NCBI GenBank assembly: GCA_910585965.1
Contig: CAJUHH010000009.1
Span: 62,001-126,000 of the forward strand
From: an uncultured Lachnospiraceae bacterium
Lineage (GTDB): Bacteria > Bacillota > Clostridia > Lachnospirales > Lachnospiraceae
Length of the DNA: 64,000 nucleotides
Direction: 5' to 3'
The translations under genes and the position numbers were made by a program. The notes under the pieces are model-generated. The model ran no database searches, was not told where the DNA came from, and worked only from the letters and a program-made list of their open reading frames with translations. Shown one piece after another: positions 8,578-18,304 of this stretch; position 1 is the stretch's first letter, and every line of letters begins with the position of its first letter.

Positions 8578-9270
8578 CTAACCTTCCGTCGGATAAATAT
8601 GGTACAAACCGTTCTTTACCATATTGTCGTAGGCGTTAGTCATATGTTCATGGGCCAGTTCCTCCGCCCTGCCTCCGTCTTTGGCTTTGATCGCTTCCAT
8701 GATCTGTCGGTGTTCATCATTGGATATTTTTCCCCGCCCGCCGTTGGACAGCGTCTGTTTCCTGACCCGGAGGACATATTCGTGGAAATCCACCAGCAAC
8801 CGTTCCAGCTGTCTGCTGTTACATGCTTCATATAAAATATGATGAAAACGGTTGTCCAGATCCGCCATCTGGTCCAAGTGTCCCTTAGATGCATGAAAAT
8901 CCGCCAGATATACGTTTTCCTCCAATTCCTCCAGCTGCGCTTCCGTTATATGCTCCGTCGCCCATCTGGCACAAAGCCCTTCCAACAGGGAACGTATCAT
9001 ATAAATATCCTGTACATCCTTGGCGGTGATTCCCGTCACATACGCCCCCTTATTCGGAATGATCTGGATCAGCCCCTCCAGTTCCAGCTGGCGGAAAGCT
9101 TCCCTGACGGGGGTTCGGCTTACTCCTAATTCCTCTCCGATGGCGACTTCCTTCAGCTCTTCATGATCTTTATACTTTCCGCTTAAAATATCCGCCCTGA
9201 GCTTGCTGAAGACCCTCCCCCTTAAAGAATATTTGTCCGTTACTTCCTGCTTCAAATCATAATTGCCCAT
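8578..9270 (-). CDS. GntR-family transcriptional regulator (FadR/FCD subfamily)
   Basis: 230 residues from the ATG at 9270, with GGAG just upstream. The N-terminal winged helix has VAIGEELGVSRTPVREAFRQLE, the GntR recognition region (shown here: GVSRTPVREAFRQLE). An all-helical FCD ligand domain follows, with D and H residues in DLDNRFHHILYEA and DEHRQIMEAIKAKD that normally bind a metal and a carboxylate ligand. The palindrome upstream suggests autoregulation. The ligand is unknown. The next gene, icd, is a plausible but unproven target. Confidence 0.93.
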   Translation of the reverse strand: MGNYDLKQEVTDKYSLRGRVFSKLRADILSGKYKDHEELKEVAIGEELGVSRTPVREAFRQLELEGLIQIIPNKGAYVTGITAKDVQDIYMIRSLLEGLCARWATEHITEAQLEELEENVYLADFHASKGHLDQMADLDNRFHHILYEACNSRQLERLLVDFHEYVLRVRKQTLSNGGRGKISNDEHRQIMEAIKAKDGGRAEELAHEHMTNAYDNMVKNGLYHIYPTEG

Positions 9271-9331
9271 TTTTCTCCACACTTCCCATCATACTGACAT
9301 CTCGCATATCCCTTATGCTCTACCGAGTATA

Positions 9332-9351
9332 ATTGTATGCAATCATACGAT
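9332..9351. promoter_or_regulatory. GntR-type operator palindrome
   Basis: ATTGTATG-CAAT-CATACGAT is an inverted repeat with one mismatch, 61 bases upstream of the GntR start. FadR-subfamily regulators commonly bind sites built on a GTAT...ATAC core like this one. It is probably an autoregulatory site. Confidence 0.6.
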
Positions 9352-9371
9352 AAGTGTCAATATGATTTTTC

Positions 9372-10304
9372 TCAAATGCGGATCAGCCTGCCCACATTGA
9401 CCATGCCCCATCCCTGCTTCGTCCATGGTTCATGCATATCTGTCGCGCTATAATTGATTTTCCGCTTTACTTGCTCATTGGAAAGCTCCGGGTATTTCTG
9501 TAACAGCAGAGCCGCCGCCCCTGACACAATGGGCGTTGCCATGGAAGTGCCACTTTTTTTCAGATAAGCATTCCGATATCCCCGGAAAGAAGGACGGCAG
9601 GCCGCATTGCATGAAATAATATCCGTTCCCGGGGCAACCACATCCGGCTTCTTCACCGCATAAGGGGACGGCCCCCTGCCCGAATAACTCTCGCACAGAG
9701 AACTTTTGCCGGAATAAAAGCCGCCGTCATGGCAGCCTACCGTAATCACTCTTTTGCTGGCGCCAAGCGGGGACAACGTCATCGGATCCGGCCCCATATT
9801 CCCCGCCGCGCATACTACCACAATGCCGCTCTTCCATGCCTCATCCACGATTTCCAGCAATTCCTGCATTTTTTCTTCATTTTCGATATGGCCGATTCCA
9901 ATGGAAATATTCAATACGCGGATGCGGTATCTGTCCTTATTTTCCAATACCCATTCCACTCCCCGGTACATGTCGTCCATATTGCCGTCGCCGTTACGGT
10001 CCAGTACCTTTCCAACAATCAGCCGGCACCAGGGGCATATCCCTTTATACATCCCGCCGGAAACCTTTCCGCTGCCCCCTATACAGCCCGCCACATGGGT
10101 TCCATGACCGCTGTCATCATAGGCGTTCTTTTCCCCCCGGAGAAAGTCATAAAAGGCATCCACTCTCCCTGCCAAGTCCGGATGGGAGCTGATTCCTGTA
10201 TCCAACAATGCGACTCTGATGCTATTTTCCTTTGACAGATTTCTCCCTCTGCAGGAATCTACCACTTCGTCCGTACAACCGATCTGCTGCCTGACACGAA
10301 ACAT
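9372..10304 (-). CDS. S8 subtilisin-family serine protease without signal peptide
   Basis: 310 residues. The catalytic triad is visible: Asp35 in LLDTGI, His67 in GHGTHVAG, Ser254 in GTSMATP, and Asn169 for the oxyanion hole in CAAGN. There is no signal peptide and little propeptide, so as written it resembles an intracellular subtilase. Cysteines are unusually frequent for a cytoplasmic subtilase (ten, including CPWC). It follows the BspA-like gene at 10368 and may process or recycle proteins of that module. Its Shine-Dalgarno would lie within a hairpin (10306-10347). Confidence 0.93.
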   Translation of the reverse strand: MFRVRQQIGCTDEVVDSCRGRNLSKENSIRVALLDTGISSHPDLAGRVDAFYDFLRGEKNAYDDSGHGTHVAGCIGGSGKVSGGMYKGICPWCRLIVGKVLDRNGDGNMDDMYRGVEWVLENKDRYRIRVLNISIGIGHIENEEKMQELLEIVDEAWKSGIVVVCAAGNMGPDPMTLSPLGASKRVITVGCHDGGFYSGKSSLCESYSGRGPSPYAVKKPDVVAPGTDIISCNAACRPSFRGYRNAYLKKSGTSMATPIVSGAAALLLQKYPELSNEQVKRKINYSATDMHEPWTKQGWGMVNVGRLIRI

Positions 10305-10305
10305 A

Positions 10306-10347
10306 AACCGCCCCCGGCTTTTTAATTAATTTATGCCGGGGGCGGTT
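10306..10347 (-). promoter_or_regulatory. GC-rich hairpin at the subtilase start / end of the surface gene
   Basis: A 13-bp perfect stem AACCGCCCCCGGC (10306-10318) / GCCGGGGGCGGTT (10335-10347). On the minus strand the second arm holds GGGGGCGG, the only Shine-Dalgarno-like sequence before the subtilase ATG. It may terminate the upstream surface gene, or sequester the ribosome binding site, or both. The T run after it is weak. Confidence 0.6.
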
Positions 10348-10367
10348 ATTCGTTACTCTTAAAAATC

Positions 10368-12953
10368 TTAATTACAAATCCCATAAACCGAAAAATGATT
10401 AGCCTGGAATTGTACGCATTGCTGGCCGTTCACCGTCACCACGCTGGATTCCACGCGTTCCAACTGGCCGTCCCCGTCCAGGCAGACGACTTTCAGACCT
10501 TCTGCCAGCACGCCGTTCGGCTTCGGAACCGTAATCGTCATCCGCTGTCTGCCCAGCTTCGTGATCGGAACACCGCTGGCCGCGTCATACAATTTGATAT
10601 CATAGGTCTGGAGGCTCCTCAGCTGACCGCCGGACACCGCCCTGCGGTAAGCGCTGCTGATTGTCTCTCCAGCCGCGTTGTTATCGCTGATACGAAGAAT
10701 GTAATTTTCCTGGCTTCCTGCTATCTGCGCGGTGACATCTGGCTGACCCGGGAGCGTGCTGCTGTTGACTTCCACAACGACAGAGCCTTCTTCCCCTCCT
10801 GCTTCCGTTCCAAGAAGATATTCCATCTCTTCCTGCCCGGCCAAGTCATAGGGCTTTCCATATATCAGCACTTGCTTCGGCAGAGTCCTGCTGTTGACAT
10901 CCCCCGGCTGGAGCATGCAATATTTTACTTTTAATATGCCGGGTGTATCGCCATCCGCCGCCTGTTCCACGCTGCACACCAGCCCTCTGTAGCCTCCTGC
11001 ATCATAATCCAGCACCGTCCCCGCTATATCGGAGGCCGTAATGCCGCCGTCCACAACCGCGATCCGTATATCTTTTAACACTGCATCCCTATATGTGTCA
11101 TTCACAAAATGAGTCGCCGTCTTTTCATAGGAAGCAACCGGCAGCTTTTTTCCGAGAAATACTGCGTTCTTCGTCCTCTCTTCTTTGCCCGATTCCGTCA
11201 TGTCAAAGGCTCTCAGCCCTACTTTTTCCACATATGCGGGAATCTTAATGGTGCTGAGAGGGCATCCTTCAAACGCCCTGTCCCTGATCTCTTCCAGATA
11301 GTCCCCGCCGGATATGCTGGTCAGGCTGCTGCATCCGGCAAACGCATCCTCTCCGATCACTGTAACGCTGGACGGAAAGATCACGCCCGTGATTCTGGTA
11401 TTTCCCTTAAATGCCTCCGCTCCGATCTGTTTTACGCCGTTCGGAATCCTGATCTGGCTTCCCATGCCGCCATAGGCGATCAAAATGCCGTCCCCTACTA
11501 CCGTAAACGGATTCGCTCTGTCCTTTCCCTGGTTCTTCATCCATTTTGTTTCCGCAAAGGCAGACGGCTCTATCTCCGTAACGGTAGAAGGTATCTCAAT
11601 ATCCGCCAGATCATCGCAATGGTAAAATGCCCCGTAGCCGATGGAAGTCACGCCCTCGGGAATCGTAATCGAAGTAAGCCCCGACCTGGCAAAAGAAAAT
11701 TCTCCGATTTCTTTTATCCCTTCCGGGATCTGGTAATCCTTCAAGTCGCTGTTTTTATAATATGCCTGTGCGGCAATTTTCTCGTTATTTACAATCGTAT
11801 ATTTGATGAAAGCGTTATTCCCGCTCCCCCCCATGATCTCTGCCCCCGCAGGAAGCTGTTCCTCTACTTCCCCGGTATCCGGCCGTTCATTTCCCGAAAG
11901 CACCTTTGATTGGCTGTTGTCCATAAAAACAACCGCATTCCCTCCGACGATCGTACTCTGTCCCAGCACTTTTTCTCCCGTGCCGCTCCCTTCTGATCCC
12001 TCTGCGGATTCGCCGTCTTTCCCGGCTTCACCTTCCGTTTCTGCGCCGACATCCTGGTATTCCTTATTCGCCACATTGGATTTATCCCTCTGCGCCTCAT
12101 ACTCTGCCGCCGCAGACCCCGCCTCCGCAATAATCTTCAGCTTCGGGCATCCGTCAAACGCCGACTGATGAATGCTCTCTACGGACATGGGAATCTCCGT
12201 TTCCCCTAGATTAATACAATCCGCAAAGGCCTTTATGCCGATACGCCGCAGGGAATAAGGGAAAGAAACCTTCTCCAAGCTTGTACAGCCCGTAAAGCCA
12301 TAATCCGGTATGGATGTCACGTTGCTTCCAAAATACACTCTTTCCAAGTTCCGACATCCCCAGAACGCATTATTTTTAATTGTCTTTACGGTAGAAGGCA
12401 TTCGGTAAACAGCACCATCATAACCGGGGAGCATCGCGTATACGATCGTCTTATCCTTGCTGTATACGACCCCGTCCTCATAAGACAAGTCCTCGTTATA
12501 TATGCTGATGCTCATGGAAGACAGCATATGGCAGTCCGCAAACACGCCTGTCCCCAATTTCCGTACCTTCTTGCCAAGCTTAACGGACTTCAAATTGCTG
12601 CATCCGCTGAATGCCCCGTTGCCGATCGCCGTCACCGTATCAGGAATAGAAATCCGTTCCAAGGAAGTACAGCCGCTAAAGGCATTATAATCAATATCTT
12701 CCACATAGCCGGGAATTTCCACCTTCACCAGCTCCGTATGGCCTAGAAACGCTTCCTTCCCAATATGCTTCACAGACGTGGGAATAGACACGGCGCTAGC
12801 CGTGCCTGTATATTTCACCAATGTATCGCCCTTCATCTGGAAATCCGATGACGAAGCGGAAGCCGCCTCCACATCCGGCAGAGAAAACCAGGCGGCTGCT
12901 GCTGCTACGCACAGCAGCAACACGCCAGTCAGAATTCTTACTTTTTTAATCAT
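10368..12953 (-). CDS. secreted BspA-like leucine-rich repeat (LRR_5) protein
   Basis: 861 residues from the ATG at 12953, with GGGGGAG five bases upstream. A signal peptide is clear (MIKKVRILTGVLLLC then alanine-rich, cleavage near VEAAS). LRR_5/BspA repeats of the type IPDTVTAIGNGAFSGCSNLKSV occur in two blocks (about 30-290 and 390-590, each shorter than 20 residues per unit as quoted: GNGAFSGCSNLKSV). A Glu/Gly-rich linker separates them. The C-terminal about 110 residues resemble those of the 1754-residue protein upstream. It has no membrane anchor or sorting signal, so it is probably released or held non-covalently. Confidence 0.9.
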   Translation of the reverse strand: MIKKVRILTGVLLLCVAAAAAWFSLPDVEAASASSSDFQMKGDTLVKYTGTASAVSIPTSVKHIGKEAFLGHTELVKVEIPGYVEDIDYNAFSGCTSLERISIPDTVTAIGNGAFSGCSNLKSVKLGKKVRKLGTGVFADCHMLSSMSISIYNEDLSYEDGVVYSKDKTIVYAMLPGYDGAVYRMPSTVKTIKNNAFWGCRNLERVYFGSNVTSIPDYGFTGCTSLEKVSFPYSLRRIGIKAFADCINLGETEIPMSVESIHQSAFDGCPKLKIIAEAGSAAAEYEAQRDKSNVANKEYQDVGAETEGEAGKDGESAEGSEGSGTGEKVLGQSTIVGGNAVVFMDNSQSKVLSGNERPDTGEVEEQLPAGAEIMGGSGNNAFIKYTIVNNEKIAAQAYYKNSDLKDYQIPEGIKEIGEFSFARSGLTSITIPEGVTSIGYGAFYHCDDLADIEIPSTVTEIEPSAFAETKWMKNQGKDRANPFTVVGDGILIAYGGMGSQIRIPNGVKQIGAEAFKGNTRITGVIFPSSVTVIGEDAFAGCSSLTSISGGDYLEEIRDRAFEGCPLSTIKIPAYVEKVGLRAFDMTESGKEERTKNAVFLGKKLPVASYEKTATHFVNDTYRDAVLKDIRIAVVDGGITASDIAGTVLDYDAGGYRGLVCSVEQAADGDTPGILKVKYCMLQPGDVNSRTLPKQVLIYGKPYDLAGQEEMEYLLGTEAGGEEGSVVVEVNSSTLPGQPDVTAQIAGSQENYILRISDNNAAGETISSAYRRAVSGGQLRSLQTYDIKLYDAASGVPITKLGRQRMTITVPKPNGVLAEGLKVVCLDGDGQLERVESSVVTVNGQQCVQFQANHFSVYGICN

Positions 12954-13003
12954 AGGCTCCCCCTGTATAAAATGCCACATCCACTTTCGGCCGTTCCGCC
13001 TTT

Positions 13004-16000
13004 TTAAGCTGCTTTCACCTTGGGCTGTCTCTTATCTTTCTTGCAGAACAATATGATAGAAATACATGCCAGCCCTGCTGCCAGGAACCACTTCGGATGA
13101 ATCGGGTCGCCGGTCTTCGGTGTCGCGTCGATCAAGCCTTCTGTCAGGTTGCCCTTATCCACATAGATCGTATACGGCGAGAAATGGGTCGCAGTAAACT
13201 GCACGCACGGTACGCCGTCGATCGTTGTAAACTTCGTCGCCAAATCTTCCAGTCTGCCGTTCACTACGCTTGCCGCCCTGTTATTCCCGGCATATTGGAT
13301 CAATCCATCCGGCAGCGGAAGCGTAATATCCACGCTGATGCCTGACACATCCGTAATCTTTGTCTGTCCCGTCGAATCATAGAGGCTGATATCCATAGGC
13401 AGATAAGCGATATTATTCAGATTGCCGTATTTCCCTTCCAGAGCCGCAATCACTGCCGCCGTCGCCTGGGCATCATCCGTAATCCTGACTACATAATTAT
13501 CTGAAGAGCCGTTCACATTCGCCGAAGCCAGGCCAGTATTGGAAATACCGCTCTTATTCACATCCACCGTCGTCGTCGAGTTCCTTCGTGCGCTTCTGGA
13601 GTTACCGCTTACCGAAGAGGTATCCGCCTTAAAGTTGGCCGTGATCTCCACGTTATTAGCCGGCATCGTAAAGGTCGTCGATATCGCCGTCTGGTTCACA
13701 AACCCTACTCCGTTGGAAGAACTGGTCCATTTGTCGAATACTGTGCCGTCCGCTCTCGCATAAGCGTTGATCGGTACGATCGTACCCGCCGTATAATCGC
13801 CGGAACCGCTTCCTCCGTTGACTGTCACCTTGTATTTGGTAGCATTTTCGGATACGGAGTCTTTATCCTTGTCTTTGTCCTTGTCGTTATCTTCATCATC
13901 CCCGCCGGAATTCCCGGGATTGTTCGGGTTGTTTGGATTATTCGGCTTATTCGGATCGTCCGGCTTGTTCGGATCATCCGGGTTTGTGCCGCCACCCTGT
14001 GTATATACTGCAAAAATATCCCAGTCTCTTGTTACATTCTTCCATCCATCGGAAGACCATGCCGAAAAGGTATAGCCCTCCTTCGTCGGGTGCGCCGGTT
14101 CTATCGCACTTTCTCCTTCTTTGACTTCCTGTGTCTTTCCGATCACCGTCTTCAAATCAGAATCCGTATAGAAGGTTACATAGTACATGCCTTCCGTTCT
14201 GTCAGAATACTGTGCATAAATATCTACGTTGCCTTTAATCTCTGTATAGGCTCTGTCCCAGCCGGTAAATACTTTTCCATCTACCGCCATCACATCGCGG
14301 GAAGGCGGTACGGCATCCTTGCCTTCTTCTACCTGCTGCGTATAATCTTTCATTTCCTCTTTGTTAATATCGAAGAAACGAACGGTATACATGTTGGCTC
14401 CGATCTTCTCATACATCGCCCAGATTGGCATAGGTGCAACAATCGGATTAATATCCTTCGGGTCTGGCTGCCAATGGGAGAAGCGATAGCCTTCTGCCGT
14501 ATGATCCGGAATATCCAGAATGGTCAGCTCTAGGTTTTCTCCTTTCAAAACACGTTTTACATCGTACTGCTTCGGGTTGCTTGGATCCACTGCATCCATC
14601 AACGTAATCTCAATACTACCTCTCAGATCGTCGTTTTCCTTGACATCAATATAAGAATACAACTTTGCGTATTCAGCGGCATTACTGTCTAAAGTAGTAA
14701 TGAAAACAACCTTCGATTCCCTATCACTTGATGGCTTTCCATAATTCCCATCACTGTCTTTCTCAACCGTTGCAAAAGCATCGTTCGATATAGAGACTAT
14801 ACTGTCAGGAATCATTATCTGTTTCAAACCAGTATTCCAAAACGCCCCATTTTGTATTGTCTTAATTGTATTAGGCAATCTCACAGTCGCTAATGTTTTT
14901 GATTCAGCAAAACACATCTCCGGCACCGTTGTAATTAAAGAAGATGTTAAATCTACATCAAAAATATTAGGACAGTCCATAAATGCCTCTGGGGATATTT
15001 CCTTAATATCTTTAAATTCATCAGGTCCTACATTGAAGGAGCCAACAACTTCTCCTTTTCCCGGAAGGCATTGTACAATTTTAACTTTTGCCCCGCTCCC
15101 ATCTATTCCATAGATTATCCCCTCTTCAGCTGTAAAACTCGGATTTTCATTAAACTTCACTTCTGCCAGCTTATCACAGCCGCTAAAAGGTCTAAGCCCC
15201 AATGCAGATGTTTCCTTTCCTATCTCTGCATACTCCAGCTTCGGACATTCATCAAATGCATAATTCCCTATCGTTGCTGAACCGCTCACATATGCCTTTG
15301 TCAGCTCAGGCATCCAACCGAATGTATATGGCTCAATCTCCGTGATTCCCTTGGTCGTAAGGGTCTTTACATCTTTTGCTGGTGCTTGATAAGCTGCATC
15401 CGGCTTACCTTCCACCGTTTCCTTTTCATATATAATATTGCCCTCTGCATCTGTTTTGTTAGATCCATCGTCATTTTTTTCCGGAATCGGATCTCCGTTT
15501 TCATCTAATTTGGGAACTTGTTTCCCGCCTATAACATTTCCATCCGTATTCAATCCAGAAAACAGACCTTGCTTCACACCAGCAACCCCTACCGGAATTA
15601 CAATATTTTCTACGCTGTTAACTACATTTGCCATTGCTTCCGATAAAGCGTTCCCTTTCGCGGCCTCTTTCAGGTCATTTGCCAGTTGGTCTGTCATATA
15701 TGGATATCTGTAATACGCCGTCGAACCATGGGGCTGATATGCACCATTACCATATTCATCCTTTGTCACCTGGAATCCTTCTGCCAAATCCTTCATCGCC
15801 GGAAAATGTACCAACTCCGCCCTTGCCACTTCTGGATCCGGATTATATCTCACCGTTAAATTCGTAGGTATCCCGCTGTAATATGTAATGTACGTCGGCT
15901 GCTGGTTCGGGTGATTAATATTTGATTTGGATTTCATCGCATATTCAAACGGCTTTGTATTTTTTCCATCGTTTGTTTCTATCGCTCCGGTAAAACTCAA

Positions 16001-18268
16001 AAATGGTATATAGTCAGTTCCTTTAAAATCTTCAAATTCATTTCCATCCGCATCTGGAAAATCACTCGGCTGACATGTGTTCGGATATATAGCCGAATTC
16101 CCGTGATTGTTATCCACTACCTGTGTAGCAAAAGCATCGTCTTCTATTAGTTCAATTACTGCTGCATCACTAAAAATAACATGTTTCAAATTATGACAGC
16201 CAGTAAACGCACCAGACCTAATATTTTTTACTGTTCCCGGTATCTGCACTTTCTCAATAAAGCAGTTATGGTCAAAACTCCCTGCATCTATAGAAATAAT
16301 ATTTTTATTACCAACAGATTCCGGCATAATAATTTCTGGTACACGGACATTGCTGGCTATACTGCCATCCGGATTCTCTACCTGGAATTTAATAAGATTC
16401 CCTTCACCATCCACCTGAAATACCAAACCAACCGATTTATCATCTGCGTCATAACCATTTTCCACTATTTCATATATAAATTCATTTAAATATTTAAAGG
16501 GAATGTGATATACGTTTGCCACATTATGAACCGGCGTTTTCGTGTCCCCAAGGTTGGTGGTATATCCAGGACCTTCAAAATAAAATTTATCGCCCACTTC
16601 ATTTTTAAACGCGGCAAAGCTATAAGCCCCGTCAACCAATCCTTGACCTTTATTATACCCGTCTCCAGGTTCACTGGTATCACCGGCTGCTTGAGGCGCA
16701 TCCGATACAAATTTTATATTTCGGTCAAAGGTTTTAATAAATTCCAGACTTGTGCAGCCTTTTACTGTCGAAAGGTGGAAAACATTTCCGCCAACCTCAG
16801 CATCTGGTTTATCACTCACTCCACCTTTGTTGCTGCCACCTTCTGCGCCTTTGTAAGAATGTGGCAATACCAACTTCTTCAATGCTGAACAGCCTTCAAA
16901 AGCTCTGTAACCTATTTTTTCCAGACTGGATCCTGATCCCGCTTTCTCGTCAAGGGTCAGCGTAACCTCTTCCAAACCCATGCAGTCTTTAAAACAGAAA
17001 TCACCAATCTCGCTGACGGAATAAGGGACTACAAATGAAGTCAGTTTCTCACAGCCATAAAATGCGCCCGCACCTAATGTCCCAAGGGAAGCGCCCGTCG
17101 TCCCTCCATCACCAGTCTGTTGCACCAATGTTGCAGACTGCAGACTTATGCAGCGTCCAAACGCATAATTCCCCAATGTGGCCAAACCATTCCCAAATTG
17201 AACGCTGTTGATACCACTGCAGTTATAAAATGCATAATTTCCAATTCCCCGTAACGGAGACAGCCCCTGTTTATCTACTCCAAACTTTATCGTTCTAATA
17301 TTTTTAGCCGGATCCGTTGTGCCCCCAAAGACACTATCCGATACACTGGATGTTTTTAAATCGTCACTAGTTGCTGTAACGCAATAATTTCCTATAAATT
17401 CTACTGGCGCAGCAGCAATCCTCCCGACATCATCGCCATACGCTACTTTCCAATTCTTATCCGTATTTTCGTCTGTGCCTGTTGCCCCAGCAGGCGGAAC
17501 TCCGTTATCAAGATCATAATAGTATAAATCCATTTCTTGCCAAATTGATTTCGTTTCCGGTGTACACGGCTTAAAACCGCCAAAATCAGGATCCGCCCTT
17601 CCCGATACAGATTCCTCTGCTGCCGGCTCTACAAAGTCATCTGTCTTTGAATAAGCATATTCGCCAGTTTCAGGGTAAATATAGTCGTTAATTATGCGGT
17701 CCCCGTTTAAATCCTGACTGCTCAGAACCGGTGTATTATCAATATTTCTCGTTTTAGTTTTCGGCACCTTGTAATATAAAGGCCTGCCTTGTTTATTTGC
17801 TGCTGCATACAGGCTTTCTGAATTAGGGTTAGATGTATCCATATACCTTATGTATGCATCCACGCTTGCAGGTACCGTTATTGTATTTGGCAGCGCTTTC
17901 CTGACGAATCCTACAATCACGGCCGATTTAATTCTGTTAGAAGTTTTATCCCATTTTCCATTACTATCCACATACACAAAGCGGTATTGCTGGTTTTCAT
18001 CATAATACACCGGCGGCTTGCTTGCTGTTGTAACATTCTTCATTACATCTGGAATATTAGCTGTTTTCGAATACACCCAGTCACTGGCAAAATCGGCAAC
18101 ATCCTGTGTCCATCCAGCATTTTGAGGATTTCCAAGCTTCGCCTCCGTCGGCTGCACCGGAATTGCCGTCACTATCAACGCGGAAATCATAAACAGACAG
18201 CCAAACGTCTTGCGCAGCTGCCTTCTCAATTTCCAGTTTTTCTTTTTTGCTTTCTTGCCCTTAGCCAT
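13004..18268 (-). CDS. giant cell-wall-anchored BspA-like LRR protein
   Basis: 1754 residues. A basic N-terminus precedes a signal helix (FGCLFMISALIVTAIPV, cleavage near PTEAK). Many LRR_5/BspA repeats follow, about 330-1200. Next are InlB B-type (Listeria-Bacteroides) repeats (YTVRFFDINKEE, YYVTFYTDSD; about 1300-1430), an Asp/Asn/Pro-rich spacer near 1440-1480, and the C-terminal domain shared with the preceding entry. The C-terminus reads TPKTG (1716-1720), hydrophobic helix, then KKDKRQPKVK, a sortase signal. The neighbouring sortase B gene is 36 bases upstream. The N-terminal two thirds are visibly more A/T-rich than the last third, suggesting a mosaic gene. Confidence 0.93.
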   Translation of the reverse strand: MAKGKKAKKKNWKLRRQLRKTFGCLFMISALIVTAIPVQPTEAKLGNPQNAGWTQDVADFASDWVYSKTANIPDVMKNVTTASKPPVYYDENQQYRFVYVDSNGKWDKTSNRIKSAVIVGFVRKALPNTITVPASVDAYIRYMDTSNPNSESLYAAANKQGRPLYYKVPKTKTRNIDNTPVLSSQDLNGDRIINDYIYPETGEYAYSKTDDFVEPAAEESVSGRADPDFGGFKPCTPETKSIWQEMDLYYYDLDNGVPPAGATGTDENTDKNWKVAYGDDVGRIAAAPVEFIGNYCVTATSDDLKTSSVSDSVFGGTTDPAKNIRTIKFGVDKQGLSPLRGIGNYAFYNCSGINSVQFGNGLATLGNYAFGRCISLQSATLVQQTGDGGTTGASLGTLGAGAFYGCEKLTSFVVPYSVSEIGDFCFKDCMGLEEVTLTLDEKAGSGSSLEKIGYRAFEGCSALKKLVLPHSYKGAEGGSNKGGVSDKPDAEVGGNVFHLSTVKGCTSLEFIKTFDRNIKFVSDAPQAAGDTSEPGDGYNKGQGLVDGAYSFAAFKNEVGDKFYFEGPGYTTNLGDTKTPVHNVANVYHIPFKYLNEFIYEIVENGYDADDKSVGLVFQVDGEGNLIKFQVENPDGSIASNVRVPEIIMPESVGNKNIISIDAGSFDHNCFIEKVQIPGTVKNIRSGAFTGCHNLKHVIFSDAAVIELIEDDAFATQVVDNNHGNSAIYPNTCQPSDFPDADGNEFEDFKGTDYIPFLSFTGAIETNDGKNTKPFEYAMKSKSNINHPNQQPTYITYYSGIPTNLTVRYNPDPEVARAELVHFPAMKDLAEGFQVTKDEYGNGAYQPHGSTAYYRYPYMTDQLANDLKEAAKGNALSEAMANVVNSVENIVIPVGVAGVKQGLFSGLNTDGNVIGGKQVPKLDENGDPIPEKNDDGSNKTDAEGNIIYEKETVEGKPDAAYQAPAKDVKTLTTKGITEIEPYTFGWMPELTKAYVSGSATIGNYAFDECPKLEYAEIGKETSALGLRPFSGCDKLAEVKFNENPSFTAEEGIIYGIDGSGAKVKIVQCLPGKGEVVGSFNVGPDEFKDIKEISPEAFMDCPNIFDVDLTSSLITTVPEMCFAESKTLATVRLPNTIKTIQNGAFWNTGLKQIMIPDSIVSISNDAFATVEKDSDGNYGKPSSDRESKVVFITTLDSNAAEYAKLYSYIDVKENDDLRGSIEITLMDAVDPSNPKQYDVKRVLKGENLELTILDIPDHTAEGYRFSHWQPDPKDINPIVAPMPIWAMYEKIGANMYTVRFFDINKEEMKDYTQQVEEGKDAVPPSRDVMAVDGKVFTGWDRAYTEIKGNVDIYAQYSDRTEGMYYVTFYTDSDLKTVIGKTQEVKEGESAIEPAHPTKEGYTFSAWSSDGWKNVTRDWDIFAVYTQGGGTNPDDPNKPDDPNKPNNPNNPNNPGNSGGDDEDNDKDKDKDKDSVSENATKYKVTVNGGSGSGDYTAGTIVPINAYARADGTVFDKWTSSSNGVGFVNQTAISTTFTMPANNVEITANFKADTSSVSGNSRSARRNSTTTVDVNKSGISNTGLASANVNGSSDNYVVRITDDAQATAAVIAALEGKYGNLNNIAYLPMDISLYDSTGQTKITDVSGISVDITLPLPDGLIQYAGNNRAASVVNGRLEDLATKFTTIDGVPCVQFTATHFSPYTIYVDKGNLTEGLIDATPKTGDPIHPKWFLAAGLACISIILFCKKDKRQPKVKAA

Positions 18269-18304
18269 TCTTGCTCTCCTCCATCGTAAAGCTAACTCTA
18301 TTTA

